Origin: Nitrospira sp.
GTDB lineage: Bacteria > Nitrospirota > Nitrospiria > Nitrospirales > Nitrospiraceae
DNA: 64,000 bases
Reading direction: 5' to 3'
Assembly (NCBI GenBank): GCA_022226935.1
Contig: CP092081.1
Location: 2,304,527-2,368,526 of the forward strand
A program made the position numbers and the translations under genes. The notes under the pieces were generated by a model. It was not told the origin of the DNA. It ran no database searches and saw nothing but the letters and a program-made list of their open reading frames with translations. Below are positions 18,654-27,749 of the stretch, in pieces (the stretch's first letter is position 1; the number at the start of each line of letters is the position of its first letter).

Positions 18654-19193
18654 ATGCCTATCAGGAAACGCCGAACCAGCACCTCATCGAAGCCCCCAGT
18701 TTCCCTCCAAGGGATCCTCCGTGGGATTCGCCTATTCGCGACCGATGTCGATGGTGTGCTGACCGACGCCGGGATGTACTATGCCGAGTCCGGAGACGAA
18801 TGGAAAAAGTTCAATACGCGTGACGGCATGGGGATCAAGCTGTTGCAGAAGGCGGGAATCGTCACGGCGATCATCACGCAGGAGTCGACGAAAATCGTCA
18901 TGCGCCGGGCGCAAAAATTGACGATTCCGGAGGTGCATCAAGGGGCCTATGATAAGCTCGCCGTATTGAAGGATCTCATCGCGCGGCATGGCCTCACGAT
19001 GAAGCAGGTGGCCTACATTGGGGATGATGTGAACGACCTCCAGGCGCTGGGCGCGGTCGGGTTTTCTGCGTCGCCGGCCGATGGCATGCCCCCGGTCTTG
19101 AAGGTCGTACGGTACGTATGCAAGAAAAACGGCGGGGAAGGTGCCGTGCGGGAATTGGCGGATCTCATCCTGGCGGCCCAACAACCCCGTTGA
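18654..19193 (+). CDS. kdsC: 3-deoxy-D-manno-octulosonate 8-phosphate phosphatase, HAD family
   Basis: A 179-residue C0-type HAD phosphatase, matching the usual KdsC length. The nucleophile motif is FATDVDGVLTDAGMYY, the Thr/Ser motif is TAIITQEST, and the metal-binding motif IV is YIGDDVNDL. KdsC removes the phosphate from KDO-8-P on the way to CMP-KDO, the inner-core sugar of lipopolysaccharide. ATG 18654 is chosen; a TTG at 18621 would add 11 residues. No kdsA, kdsB or kdsD is in view. The placement next to GDP-mannose genes makes this a sugar-precursor block serving LPS or capsule. Confidence 0.88.
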   Translation: MPIRKRRTSTSSKPPVSLQGILRGIRLFATDVDGVLTDAGMYYAESGDEWKKFNTRDGMGIKLLQKAGIVTAIITQESTKIVMRRAQKLTIPEVHQGAYDKLAVLKDLIARHGLTMKQVAYIGDDVNDLQALGAVGFSASPADGMPPVLKVVRYVCKKNGGEGAVRELADLILAAQQPR

Positions 19194-19241
19194 GGCATTG
19201 GCATCAATTGTCATGTTGAACGCAAGCGGAGCCCGAGTGCT

Positions 19242-20690
19242 ATGACAGATCACCTCTATCCGGTTATTTTGGCGGGCGGCAGCGGAACCCGGTTTTGGCC
19301 GTTGAGCCGGCACCTGTATCCCAAGCAGCTCCTACGCATTATCGGCGAAGAGACGCTCATTCAGCAGACCATGCGGCGTGTGCTCTGCTGCGCCAGACCT
19401 GATCGGGTTTTCATCTCCACCAATCCGGGGCAGGCCGATTCCATTCGCGTGCAATTGGGAGAATGGAAGTCGGACCTCACAGATAACTATGTGATCGAGC
19501 CGGTTGGGCGGAACACTGCGCCGGCGATTGCGTTGGTGGCGGCGGAACTGCTTCGACGCGATCCCGACGCGATGATGTTGGTCTTGCCGGCGGATCATGT
19601 CGTCACCGGAGAGAAAGCGTTTCAGGCGGCGGTGGCGTTGGGGATGCAGCTCGCTGAACAGGGGCGTCTGGTGACATTCGGGATCAAGCCGACCAGGCCG
19701 GAGACCGGATACGGCTACATTCAGCCGAATCGGCGAACCACGTTAGCCAAGAAGGGGCGGCTGACCGGCCACCCGGTCGCCCGATTTGTCGAGAAACCGA
19801 ACCGAACGAAGGCGGCGCAGTATCTCAAAAACGGCAATTACTTCTGGAACAGTGGGATGTTTCTCTGGAAGGCGTCTACTATTCGGGACGAAATCAGCCG
19901 CCACCAGCCGCAATTGGCCAAAGCGGTGCAGAAAGTCCACACCCTGATGACTTCAGGCGCCGATCCGCAGCAGATCGAAGCCGCTTATAGAAAAGTCCCT
20001 TCGGTGTCGATCGACAACGGCGTGATGGAGCTGTCGGCGCATGCGGCCATGATTCCGGTAGGATTCGGCTGGTCGGATGTGGGCAATTGGAGCAGCCTCG
20101 AAGAGGTCGCGTCGCGCGACAAGGCCGGCAATGTGGTCAGCGGTCGCGTCGTCGATATGGACAGCAGCAATTCCGTTCTCTATGCCGACCGCCGGGTCGT
20201 GGCCACCATCGGACTGACGGATATGGTGGTTGTGGATACGCCGGATGCCACGTTGATCTGTCCGAAGTCCCGCTCGCAAGACGTGAAGCAGATGGTCGAA
20301 ATCCTCAAGCAGCAGGGCGCGCCGGAACATTTGGAACACCTGACGGTCTTCCGCCCCTGGGGCTCCTATACGGTGTTGGAGGAAGGGCCTGGATATAAAG
20401 TGAAGCGGGTGACGGTGAATCCCGGCGGGCGGTTGTCGTTGCAGCTTCACCATAAGCGTAGCGAGCATTGGGTGGTGATTACCGGAACTGCTCGGGTGAC
20501 ACGCGGGGACGAGGTGCTGGATCTTCAAGTCGGACAAAGCACGGCCATTCCCGTTGAAACGCCGCATCGTCTTGAAAATGCCGGCTCGGAGATGCTGCAC
20601 ATTATTGAGGTGCAGAACGGACCTTATCTCGGTGAAGATGACATCGTGCGTTTCCAGGATGATTATGGGCGGTTGGGCCGGTCACGTTAG
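19242..20690 (+). CDS. manC: Mannose-1-phosphate guanylyltransferase / mannose-6-phosphate isomerase (bifunctional)
   Basis: A 482-residue type II PMI-GMP protein. The guanylyltransferase half has the pyrophosphorylase signature LAGGSGTRFWPLSRHLYPKQ, then VLPADHVV, ARFVEKPNR and GNYFWNSGMFLWK. The C-terminal cupin half has RPWGSYTVLEEG, GGRLSLQLHHKRSEHWVV and TPHRLEN, the metal-binding isomerase site. It converts fructose-6-P to mannose-6-P and mannose-1-P to GDP-mannose. Together with the phosphomannomutase nine bases downstream it covers the whole route from fructose-6-P to GDP-mannose, feeding the glycosyltransferases upstream. Confidence 0.95.
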   Translation: MTDHLYPVILAGGSGTRFWPLSRHLYPKQLLRIIGEETLIQQTMRRVLCCARPDRVFISTNPGQADSIRVQLGEWKSDLTDNYVIEPVGRNTAPAIALVAAELLRRDPDAMMLVLPADHVVTGEKAFQAAVALGMQLAEQGRLVTFGIKPTRPETGYGYIQPNRRTTLAKKGRLTGHPVARFVEKPNRTKAAQYLKNGNYFWNSGMFLWKASTIRDEISRHQPQLAKAVQKVHTLMTSGADPQQIEAAYRKVPSVSIDNGVMELSAHAAMIPVGFGWSDVGNWSSLEEVASRDKAGNVVSGRVVDMDSSNSVLYADRRVVATIGLTDMVVVDTPDATLICPKSRSQDVKQMVEILKQQGAPEHLEHLTVFRPWGSYTVLEEGPGYKVKRVTVNPGGRLSLQLHHKRSEHWVVITGTARVTRGDEVLDLQVGQSTAIPVETPHRLENAGSEMLHIIEVQNGPYLGEDDIVRFQDDYGRLGRSR

Positions 20691-20699
20691 GAGAGCGAG

Positions 20700-22100
20700 A
20701 TGGCACTATTCCGCGAATATGATCTGAGAGGCATTGTCGGAGAGGAACTCACAGAGCCGATTGCGGAGCAGGTGGGCCGTGCCTATGCCACCATGGCCCG
20801 GGAGCACGGGGCCTCGCGAATCAGTTTGGGACGGGACGGACGTCTCAGCTCGCCTGCCTTGCAACAGGCATTGCTTTGTGGGTTGCTCGCCGGCGGGCTC
20901 GATGTGGTGGATGTGGGGCTCTGCGCATCGCCGCTGCTGTATTTTTCCTTGTTCACCCTTCCCGTTGATGGCGGGATTATGATTACCGGCAGCCACAACG
21001 CCGCAGAATACAACGGCTTCAAGATCTGCATCGGGAAGGAAGCCATCCACGGGGAAGAGATTCAGCAGTTGCGGCGTATCATGGAGGCCGGCCGATTTAG
21101 CGCGGGGTCCGGCCAACTGTCCGCCCATCCCATCATTCCGGACTACCTCCAGCATCTCAAGACGGTGTTCTCGGGCGTCCGGGCCGATCACCTGCACGTC
21201 GTCATCGATTGCGGCAACGGCGCGGCATCGTTGGTCGCCAAGCAGGCGTTGGAGCAGATGGGGTGCCGTGTCACCGGGCTCTATGATGAGTTGGACGGGC
21301 GTTTCCCAAATCATCATCCCGATCCCACGGTGGTGGAAAATCTCCAAGATCTGATTGCCGCCGTGCGGGAACACAAGGCGGACGCGGGCATCGGGTATGA
21401 CGGAGATGCCGATCGCATTGGCGCGATCGACGAACGGGGAGAGATCCTCTGGGGTGACCGCCTCATGATCGTGTACGCGCGAGATATTCTGGCGCAGAAG
21501 CCGGGCACCACCTTCATCTCCGAGGTGAAGGCTTCGCAATGTTTGTACGACGACATCGCGGCCAAAGGCGGGCGTCCGATCATGTGGAAAACCGGCCATT
21601 CGCTGATGAAGGCCAAATTGAAAGCCGAATCGGCCGTCCTCGCCGGCGAAATGTCCGGCCATATGTTTTTTGCCGATCGGTACTTTGGGTTTGACGACGC
21701 AATCTACGCTTCCTGCCGGCTGGTCGAGATTCTGGCGAAGACCAAACAGTCGCTTTCAAGTCTAGTGGCCGATCTGCCTCAAACCACGGTGACACCGGAA
21801 ATTCGAGTGGATTGCCCCGACAGCGTGAAGTTTCAATTGGTTGAACAAGTGCATCGGCAGTTGGCCTCCTATCTCGATGCCGGTCAGCCGGTGGGGGCGT
21901 CGAATCTCCGCATGCGAGAATTGGTGACGATCGATGGCGTTCGCGCGATTTTCGAGGATGGATGGGGGTTGATTCGCGCCTCCAACACGCAACCAGCCCT
22001 GGTCCTCCGGTTTGAAGCGCCCTCGCCCGCCAGGTTGGATGTGATCCGCGCGGCCATCGAAACCGAACTGGCGCAGGCGCGGCGTGTTCTGTCGGTCTAG
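20700..22100 (+). CDS. Phosphomannomutase/phosphoglucomutase
   Basis: A 466-residue alpha-D-phosphohexomutase of the AlgC/ManB type, with ribosome site AGGAGAG just before ATG 20700. The phosphoserine is Ser98 in MITGSHNAAEYNGFK, where AlgC-type enzymes usually have two prolines instead of AA; the metal-binding loop is YDGDADRIGAID near residues 233-243; the sugar-binding loop is LAGEMSGHMFF; and the phosphate-binding loop is GWGLIRASNTQPALVLRFEA. It interconverts mannose-6-P and mannose-1-P, and possibly the glucose phosphates, between the two steps done by manC. Confidence 0.93.
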   Translation: MALFREYDLRGIVGEELTEPIAEQVGRAYATMAREHGASRISLGRDGRLSSPALQQALLCGLLAGGLDVVDVGLCASPLLYFSLFTLPVDGGIMITGSHNAAEYNGFKICIGKEAIHGEEIQQLRRIMEAGRFSAGSGQLSAHPIIPDYLQHLKTVFSGVRADHLHVVIDCGNGAASLVAKQALEQMGCRVTGLYDELDGRFPNHHPDPTVVENLQDLIAAVREHKADAGIGYDGDADRIGAIDERGEILWGDRLMIVYARDILAQKPGTTFISEVKASQCLYDDIAAKGGRPIMWKTGHSLMKAKLKAESAVLAGEMSGHMFFADRYFGFDDAIYASCRLVEILAKTKQSLSSLVADLPQTTVTPEIRVDCPDSVKFQLVEQVHRQLASYLDAGQPVGASNLRMRELVTIDGVRAIFEDGWGLIRASNTQPALVLRFEAPSPARLDVIRAAIETELAQARRVLSV

Positions 22101-22101
22101 G

Positions 22102-22914
22102 GTGACAATTCCCTCCGGTTCTCTCCCTCCGACTCTTGTGTGCATAGCGGCCATGGTGGCCTGGATCCTGGTCCCGACGGTGCTTCGTGCGGAAGCAGAA
22201 CCGCAGGGGCGTCCGTCGGTTTCTGCGCCGCTCCCGTTTGCCGACGGGGAGCGTCTCGCGTACGACGTGACCTGGCTGGGTATGCGCGCGGGAATCGCCA
22301 CAATGATCGTCCAGGAAGGGCATGACGATCGGGGACGGCAGCAGCTCACCTTCAGGATGACGGCCCGGTCGAGCCCGACGGTGACAAAGTTCTATCCTGT
22401 CGACAACCGCGGCGTCTCGCAGGTCGATCTCGAATCATTCCTGCCCACCCACATGACCTTTGCTCGCCGGGAGGGAAAGCGGTTTAACGATTTCGACTAT
22501 ACCTTTCGGCATCACGAAGGCCTGGTGACGGCCGTCAAGGACGGAAAAACCGATGAGCTGCCGATACCGCCGGATGCGCAGGACGCGATGTCCTGTCTGT
22601 ACTATGTCCGCAAGGTCTTGCCGTTCGTGCCGGGGAAAACCCTGACGATGACGGTCCACCACGACAAAAAGAATTACAAGATGGACGTGCGCGTCGAAGC
22701 GCTTGAAACCGTGGAGGGCCGGTGGGGGAAGGCAGAAACGGCTCGCGTGGTGGTGATCATGCCGTTTCAGGGCATTTTTCTGAATGAAGGCAATATCCGG
22801 GTCTGGTTCACCCTCGATGAGCGCCGGGTGCCCGTGAGAATGAAGGCCAAGGTTGTGGTGGGATCCATCGTGGCTGAATTGACGGACGGCTATGGTACGG
22901 CCGCCCGGCCATGA
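22102..22914 (+). CDS. DUF3108 periplasmic protein
   Basis: A 270-residue protein with an N-terminal hydrophobic signal segment (LVCIAAMVAWILVPTVLRAEA) and then a beta-rich DUF3108 domain: ADGERLAYDVTWLGMRAG, PVDNRGVSQVDLESFLP, DAMSCLYYVRKVLPF, and an end region ADVRVWFTLDERRVPVRMK-like (the window shows GNIRVWFTLDERRVPVRMK). GTG 22102 begins one base after the previous stop; the frame is also open to a GTG at 22084. DUF3108 proteins are found in the periplasm or outer envelope and have no settled function. Co-location with glycan precursors suggests an envelope task. Confidence 0.8.
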   Translation: MTIPSGSLPPTLVCIAAMVAWILVPTVLRAEAEPQGRPSVSAPLPFADGERLAYDVTWLGMRAGIATMIVQEGHDDRGRQQLTFRMTARSSPTVTKFYPVDNRGVSQVDLESFLPTHMTFARREGKRFNDFDYTFRHHEGLVTAVKDGKTDELPIPPDAQDAMSCLYYVRKVLPFVPGKTLTMTVHHDKKNYKMDVRVEALETVEGRWGKAETARVVVIMPFQGIFLNEGNIRVWFTLDERRVPVRMKAKVVVGSIVAELTDGYGTAARP

Positions 22915-22928
22915 CATGCCGGCCTGGT

Positions 22929-22957
22929 TTGCTCGCTCGGCCGGAAACCGCTATAAT
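22929..22957 (+). promoter_or_regulatory. Candidate sigma-70-type promoter before fbp
   Basis: TTGCTC at 22929-22934 and a perfect TATAAT at 22952-22957 are separated by 17 bases. The -10 box matches the consensus fully, the -35 box only in its first three bases. It lies about 90 bases before the fbp start in a 132-base gap, so it could drive the fbp-fbaB pair. Confidence 0.45.
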
Positions 22958-23046
22958 CGCGCCAGGTTCGTGGGGAGGGCTTCGGCTCTGTCCGAAGCCC
23001 TCGTCGTTTCGACTCGTCGACGTTCAATCCATGAGGACTCCTCAGC

Positions 23047-24039
23047 ATGGCGAAATTCCCCATTACGTTAAGCCGCTTTATCATCGAACAACAGGCCGCG
23101 CATCCTGAAGCGACCGGAGAGTTTTCCGTCCTGCTGACCCAGATCGGGCTTGTCGGCAAAATGATTGCTCATGACTTGCGTCGAGCCGGGTTGAACAAGA
23201 TCCTGGGCACGACCGGCGAGACCAATGTTCAAGGCGAGATCGTCAAAAAGCTCGATCAGATTGCCAATGATACCTTTGTACGCGTGTTTGAACACAGCGG
23301 CCTCGTCTGCGTCCTGGCCTCTGAAGAGATGGAAAAGCCCCTGAAGATGGTCCACGAAGGCGCGAAGTACATGTTATTGGTCGATCCGTTGGATGGATCT
23401 TCCAATACCGATGTCAATATGCCGTTAGGCGCGATTTTTTCCATCCGCCGATCCCGAACGGGGCAATCGGTCGAAGATGAGTTGTTGCAAAAAGGAACGG
23501 AACAGATCGCCGCCGGGTATGTGTTGTATGGGGCCAGCACCATGCTTGTGTTCACGGTCGGGCAGGGTGTCCATGGCTTCACGCTCGAGCCGTCCATCGG
23601 TGAATATCTCCTGTCGAATGAAAACATTCGCATTCCCTCGAAGGGGAAGGTCTATTCGGTCAACGAGGGAAACTATCACCGTTGGCCCGCCGGCACGCAG
23701 CGATATCTCGATTATCTGAAGGTGCAAGACAAGCCGAGCGGGCGTCCCTATAGCGGGCGATACAGTGGCTGTTTGGTGGCGGATGTGCATCGCATCCTCC
23801 TGGGTGGCGGCATCTATTTATATCCGGGAGAGAAGGATAAGCCGGAAGGAAAACTGCGGTTGATGTACGAAGGAAACCCGTTGGCCATGGTGGTCGAACA
23901 AGCCGGTGGCAAAGCGACGACGGGAACGATGCGTATCCTCGATGTCGAGCCCAAGGCGCTGCATCAGCGTGTTCCCCTCATTATCGGCAGTGCGGAAGAT
24001 GTGAGTCTGGCGGACGACTACGTGCAAGGACGTGCGTAA
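23047..24039 (+). CDS. fbp: Class I fructose-1,6-bisphosphatase
   Basis: A 330-residue class I FBPase. Metal and phosphate-binding motifs are clear: VLASEEMEKPL for the first glutamates, LLVDPLDGSSNTDVNMPLG for the metal loop, and SGRYSGCLVADVHRILLGGG and LRLMYEGNPLAMVVEQAGG for the substrate site. It hydrolyses fructose-1,6-bisphosphate to fructose-6-phosphate in gluconeogenesis or the Calvin cycle. A class I aldolase gene follows 36 bases later, so the two steps from triose phosphates to fructose-6-P are coded together; fructose-6-P also feeds the manC product upstream. Confidence 0.96.
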   Translation: MAKFPITLSRFIIEQQAAHPEATGEFSVLLTQIGLVGKMIAHDLRRAGLNKILGTTGETNVQGEIVKKLDQIANDTFVRVFEHSGLVCVLASEEMEKPLKMVHEGAKYMLLVDPLDGSSNTDVNMPLGAIFSIRRSRTGQSVEDELLQKGTEQIAAGYVLYGASTMLVFTVGQGVHGFTLEPSIGEYLLSNENIRIPSKGKVYSVNEGNYHRWPAGTQRYLDYLKVQDKPSGRPYSGRYSGCLVADVHRILLGGGIYLYPGEKDKPEGKLRLMYEGNPLAMVVEQAGGKATTGTMRILDVEPKALHQRVPLIIGSAEDVSLADDYVQGRA

Positions 24040-24075
24040 CGACTAATGTGATCGAAGTCGGTTGGGAGGATGATT

Positions 24076-24999
24076 ATGAGCAATCGGGTTCAGGAAATTC
24101 TGAGCTGGTATGAGAGCGACAATGCGGGAACGAAGACGAACATCGCCCGGCTGCTGAATTCGGGGAAACTGGCGGGAACCGGCAAGTTGGTGATCCTGCC
24201 GGTCGATCAAGGGTTCGAGCACGGTCCGGCCAGAAGTTTTGCGCCCAATCCGGGCGGCTACCATCCGCATTACCACTTTCAGTTGGCCATCGATGCCGGG
24301 TGCAACGCCTATGCGGCGCCGCTCGGCTTCATCGAGGCCGGTGCCAGCCATTTCGCCGGCAGAATCCCGCTCATTCTCAAATTGAACAATCATGATGTGC
24401 TGCATGATGAGAAGGATCCGCTGCCGTCGGTGACAGGCAGCGTGCAGGAAGCCTTGCGCCTGGGTTGTTCTGCGGTGGGGTTCACGATTTATCCCGGCTC
24501 TTCTCACTGCAATCCCATGTATGAGCAGCTGCGCGCGATTGCGGAAGAAGCCAAAAATTCTGGGCTGGCTGTGGTGGTGTGGTCGTACCCGCGCGGGTCA
24601 GGGCTGAGCAAGGAAGGTGAGACGGCCCTCGACGTGGTGGCCTACGCCGCGCAGATTGCTGCACAACTGGGCGCCCATATCATTAAGGTCAAATTGCCGT
24701 CAGCCCACTTGGAGCAGGCGGCGGCGAAGAAGGTGTATGAGGCTGAAAAGATTCCCACGGCGACACTGACGGAGCGCGTGAAGCACATCGTCCAGAGTTC
24801 GTTCGACGGACGCCGCATTGTTATTTTCTCCGGCGGCGCGAAGAGCGACGAAAAAACGGTCTTCGAGGAAGTGCGGGCGATCCGTGACGGCGGAGGATTT
24901 GGATCGATCATCGGCCGGAATTCGTTCCAGCGTCCGAAAGCGGAAGCCGTGAAATTTTTGAACACCATCATGAGCCTGTATGCAGGCGAGAAGCCCTAG
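24076..24999 (+). CDS. fbaB: Class I fructose-bisphosphate aldolase, archaeal-type FbaB/DhnA family
   Basis: A 307-residue DeoC/FbaB-type aldolase. GGGAGG at 24064-24069 abuts the ATG at 24070, so the ATG at 24076 with a six-base spacer is the likelier start. VILPVDQGFEHGPARSF is the family N-terminal motif; the Schiff-base lysine is in HIIKVKLPSAHLEQA, and IVIFSGGAKSDE with SIIGRNSFQRP forms the phosphate site. It condenses dihydroxyacetone phosphate and glyceraldehyde-3-phosphate. Pairing with a class I FBPase suggests a gluconeogenic direction, as expected in an organism that fixes carbon by a route ending in pyruvate or phosphoenolpyruvate. Confidence 0.93.
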   Translation: MSNRVQEILSWYESDNAGTKTNIARLLNSGKLAGTGKLVILPVDQGFEHGPARSFAPNPGGYHPHYHFQLAIDAGCNAYAAPLGFIEAGASHFAGRIPLILKLNNHDVLHDEKDPLPSVTGSVQEALRLGCSAVGFTIYPGSSHCNPMYEQLRAIAEEAKNSGLAVVVWSYPRGSGLSKEGETALDVVAYAAQIAAQLGAHIIKVKLPSAHLEQAAAKKVYEAEKIPTATLTERVKHIVQSSFDGRRIVIFSGGAKSDEKTVFEEVRAIRDGGGFGSIIGRNSFQRPKAEAVKFLNTIMSLYAGEKP

Positions 25000-25021
25000 C
25001 CGTCTCGACTGACGAACCACT

Positions 25022-26572
25022 ATGGATGACGTGCCGATTCCACCCCAACAGCGGCCATCGATGCGATCCTGGATCTTTCCGGCCTTGCTGGTATCAGCAG
25101 GAGTGCTGATCGGGATTGTTCTGACCTCCGATCTTGGATGGTTACCGACAGGACATGCCGTTCCGGAATCCCCCGCCGTGCCGGCCCCGGTTCCCCGGCC
25201 CGTCTCAACGGCAGTGCAACCGACGTTGCCCGGCGCCGGGGGGCAGAGTTTCGTCGATGTCGCCAAGGTCGTCAAACCGGCGGTCGTCAACATTTTTGCG
25301 ACCCGCAATGGAAGCGGCGAGGAAAGCAAGGGCACGCCGTTTGAGGATCCCTTTTTCCGACGCTTCTTCGGCGAGGAGTGGATGAAGCGCTTTGAGGCGC
25401 CGAAGGAGCGGAAGCAGCAGGGGTTAGGGTCCGGCGTGATCGTCGATGCCAACGGGTTGATCATCACGAACAACCATGTGGTGAATAAGGCCGACGAGAT
25501 TAAGGTGTTTTTGTCGGACAAGCGGGAGTTCAAAGCGAAGCTCGTCGGCACCGATGCGAAGACGGATGTCGCCGTCCTGAAAATCGAAGCGACCGGCCTG
25601 CCGACCGTGGCTTGGGCCGATTCAGACAAGTTGGAAGTCGGCGAATTTGTCCTGGCAGTCGGCAATCCTTTCGGTCTGACACAAACCGTCACGCTGGGTA
25701 TTGTGAGCGCCCTCGGCCGTGCGGCAGGTATCGCCGAATACGAAGACTTCATCCAGACCGATGCGGCCATCAACCCAGGAAATTCCGGAGGCGCCCTGGT
25801 CAACGTCCGCGGGGAGTTGGTGGGCATCAATACCGCCATCTACAGCCAAAGCGGCGGAAACATGGGAATCGGGTTCGCGGTGCCGAGCAACATGGCCCAT
25901 TCCATCATGGACCAGCTGGTGCAACACGGCAAAGTCGTGCGCGGCTGGTTGGGCGTCTCCATTCAGGAGCTGACGCCTGAATTGTCTTCGCAGTTCGGGG
26001 TGCCGAAAGAGGTGAAGGGCGTGCTCGTTAGCGATATTATGGACGACAGTCCGGCGAAAAAGACCGGATTCGAGCGAGGAGACGTCATTGTCGAGTATGA
26101 CGGCAAGCCGATGGATTCGCCGGCTCACTTACGAAATGCCGTGGCTCAGACCGTGGTCGGGAAAAAAGTCACGGTCAGAATCATTCGTGAGAAGAAGCCG
26201 AAGTCCATTGACCTGGTCATTGCCGAGCAGCCGAAGAATCTGTCGCAGGTCGGCGGAGAAGACAGCGGTGAATCTGTGGCGCCGGCGGGGTTGCTTTCAG
26301 ATATCGAAGTGCGGGAAGTGAATTCAGAGTTAGCCGGCCGGTATGGGCTCAAGTCGAGCGACCGCGGAATCGTGGTGGTTCGGATCAAGCCGGGCAGTCA
26401 GGCGGAGGAGGCCGGTGTGCGCGAAGGCGATCTTGTGTTGGAGGTGAATCGCAAGTCAGTGGGCACGCTCAAGTCGTACGAACATGTGGCCGCAAATTTA
26501 CCGAAAGACCAGGCGGTCTTGCTCCTGTTGAAGAGGCAGGGGCGGGCCATTTATCTGACGCTGAGGCCGTGA
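25022..26572 (+). CDS. Do-like trypsin-type serine protease (HtrA/DegP/MucD)
   Basis: A 516-residue periplasmic protease/chaperone. An N-terminal anchor or signal spans about residues 17-37 (FPALLVSAGVLIGIVL). The catalytic triad is seen in ITNNHVV (His), KTDVAVLKI (Asp) and INPGNSGGALVN (Ser), and two PDZ domains follow, marked by GWLGVSIQELTPEL and by RGIVVVRIKPGSQAEEAG. It should degrade or refold damaged envelope proteins. It begins 22 bases after the aldolase stop but has an unrelated job; read-through from that operon is possible. Confidence 0.95.
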   Translation: MDDVPIPPQQRPSMRSWIFPALLVSAGVLIGIVLTSDLGWLPTGHAVPESPAVPAPVPRPVSTAVQPTLPGAGGQSFVDVAKVVKPAVVNIFATRNGSGEESKGTPFEDPFFRRFFGEEWMKRFEAPKERKQQGLGSGVIVDANGLIITNNHVVNKADEIKVFLSDKREFKAKLVGTDAKTDVAVLKIEATGLPTVAWADSDKLEVGEFVLAVGNPFGLTQTVTLGIVSALGRAAGIAEYEDFIQTDAAINPGNSGGALVNVRGELVGINTAIYSQSGGNMGIGFAVPSNMAHSIMDQLVQHGKVVRGWLGVSIQELTPELSSQFGVPKEVKGVLVSDIMDDSPAKKTGFERGDVIVEYDGKPMDSPAHLRNAVAQTVVGKKVTVRIIREKKPKSIDLVIAEQPKNLSQVGGEDSGESVAPAGLLSDIEVREVNSELAGRYGLKSSDRGIVVVRIKPGSQAEEAGVREGDLVLEVNRKSVGTLKSYEHVAANLPKDQAVLLLLKRQGRAIYLTLRP

Positions 26573-26622
26573 TTGCTTCGAGTCGCTGATTCGGGGCCGA
26601 TCACAGAGAGGAGGAAAACAGT

Positions 26623-27648
26623 ATGGTAACACGGGCCATATTTGTTCTTCTCAGCGCTCTTGCGGGGCTGGCCTTGTTTCTGCGGGCCCAGGACCCGAGT
26701 CGCGGGTTCTTGTTAGTCGGGTTGGGGATGGGGGCGGTAGCCGGCGGGCTGATTCTCGCGGGGGAATATGCGCTTCGGAGACTGTCATTCGGTATTATTG
26801 TCGGCGGAGCCGTGGGGCTTGCCGGCGGTCTGGTGTTGACCGGGTTGGTCGAGTGGGTGGGTAGCGCGGTCTTTGACGTCGAGACGTTTTTATTTCATAT
26901 CAGCGGCTTGGTTTTTCTGCTGGGGTTTCCCTATCTCGGTTTGGCTATGGGCGCGCGGTTCGGCCAGGAACAATTCCCCGGGGTTCATCAAGGGCAGTCG
27001 TCGTCAGGATCCTCCCAGGCATGCCTCAAGGTGCTCGATACCAGTGTCATCATCGACGGTCGGGTAGCGGACCTCTGCGAAACAGGGTTTCTCGAGGGAC
27101 CTTTTCTGGTACCTCATTTTATTTTGAATGAATTGCAACACATTGCGGACTCATCCGATTCGTTGAAACGTGCACGTGGGCGGCGAGGGTTGGATATTCT
27201 GAACAAGATCCAAAAAATGCCTGAGGTCGATGTGCGTATCATCGAGGAGGATTTTCCGCACGTCAAAGAAGTCGATGCCAAACTGGTGGTGCTGGCCAAA
27301 AAAGTGGGGGGCCGCATTGTCACCAATGACTTGAATCTCAATAAGGTGGCTGAATTGCAGGGCGTGCGTGTGTTGAACATCAATGAGCTGTGTAACGCCT
27401 TGCGGCCGGTTGTGTTGCCGGGAGAGACCATCCGTGTCTTCGTCTTGAAGGAAGGCAAGGAAGCCGGCCAAGGCGTGGCGTATCTCGATGATGGCACGAT
27501 GATCGTCGTCGACAATGCGCGGCGCTGCATCGGCCGCAATGTGGATGTGACGGTGACCAGCGTGCTCCAAACGACGGCAGGACGGATGATTTTCACCCGC
27601 CTGAAAGAGGAATCTGAGCGGGAAGAATATCAGGTTGCGCGTGGCTAG
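26623..27648 (+). CDS. PIN/TRAM domain membrane protein (YacL-like)
   Basis: A 341-residue protein with a strong ribosome site (GAGGAGG about ten bases before ATG). Four hydrophobic segments fill residues 1-110, then a PIN nuclease domain starts at LKVLDTSVIIDGRVADL, with conserved acidic residues there, in DAKLVVLAKKVGG and in IVTNDLNLNKVAEL. A C-terminal TRAM domain (PGETIRVFVLKEGKEAGQG, then GTMIVVDNARRCIG) is a likely RNA-binding beta barrel. Members are thought to be membrane-bound RNases; the target is not known. It lies directly upstream of ispD-ispF, an association often seen in bacteria. Confidence 0.92.
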   Translation: MVTRAIFVLLSALAGLALFLRAQDPSRGFLLVGLGMGAVAGGLILAGEYALRRLSFGIIVGGAVGLAGGLVLTGLVEWVGSAVFDVETFLFHISGLVFLLGFPYLGLAMGARFGQEQFPGVHQGQSSSGSSQACLKVLDTSVIIDGRVADLCETGFLEGPFLVPHFILNELQHIADSSDSLKRARGRRGLDILNKIQKMPEVDVRIIEEDFPHVKEVDAKLVVLAKKVGGRIVTNDLNLNKVAELQGVRVLNINELCNALRPVVLPGETIRVFVLKEGKEAGQGVAYLDDGTMIVVDNARRCIGRNVDVTVTSVLQTTAGRMIFTRLKEESEREEYQVARG

Positions 27649-27749
27649 CGGGGCAATGAACAACCACGGTGTTCCCCTCGTGTCTCGTGGCCGAGGCCGC
27701 AACATGCCCTCGTGGCACCGATGGCCAGGCCGTGGTGTATCCTTGTTCC

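Noticed and set aside
24700..25839. 379-codon minus-strand open frame opposite fbaB and htrA
   Set aside because: It covers the ends of two well-supported genes and has low-complexity Ser/Thr/Arg sequence.
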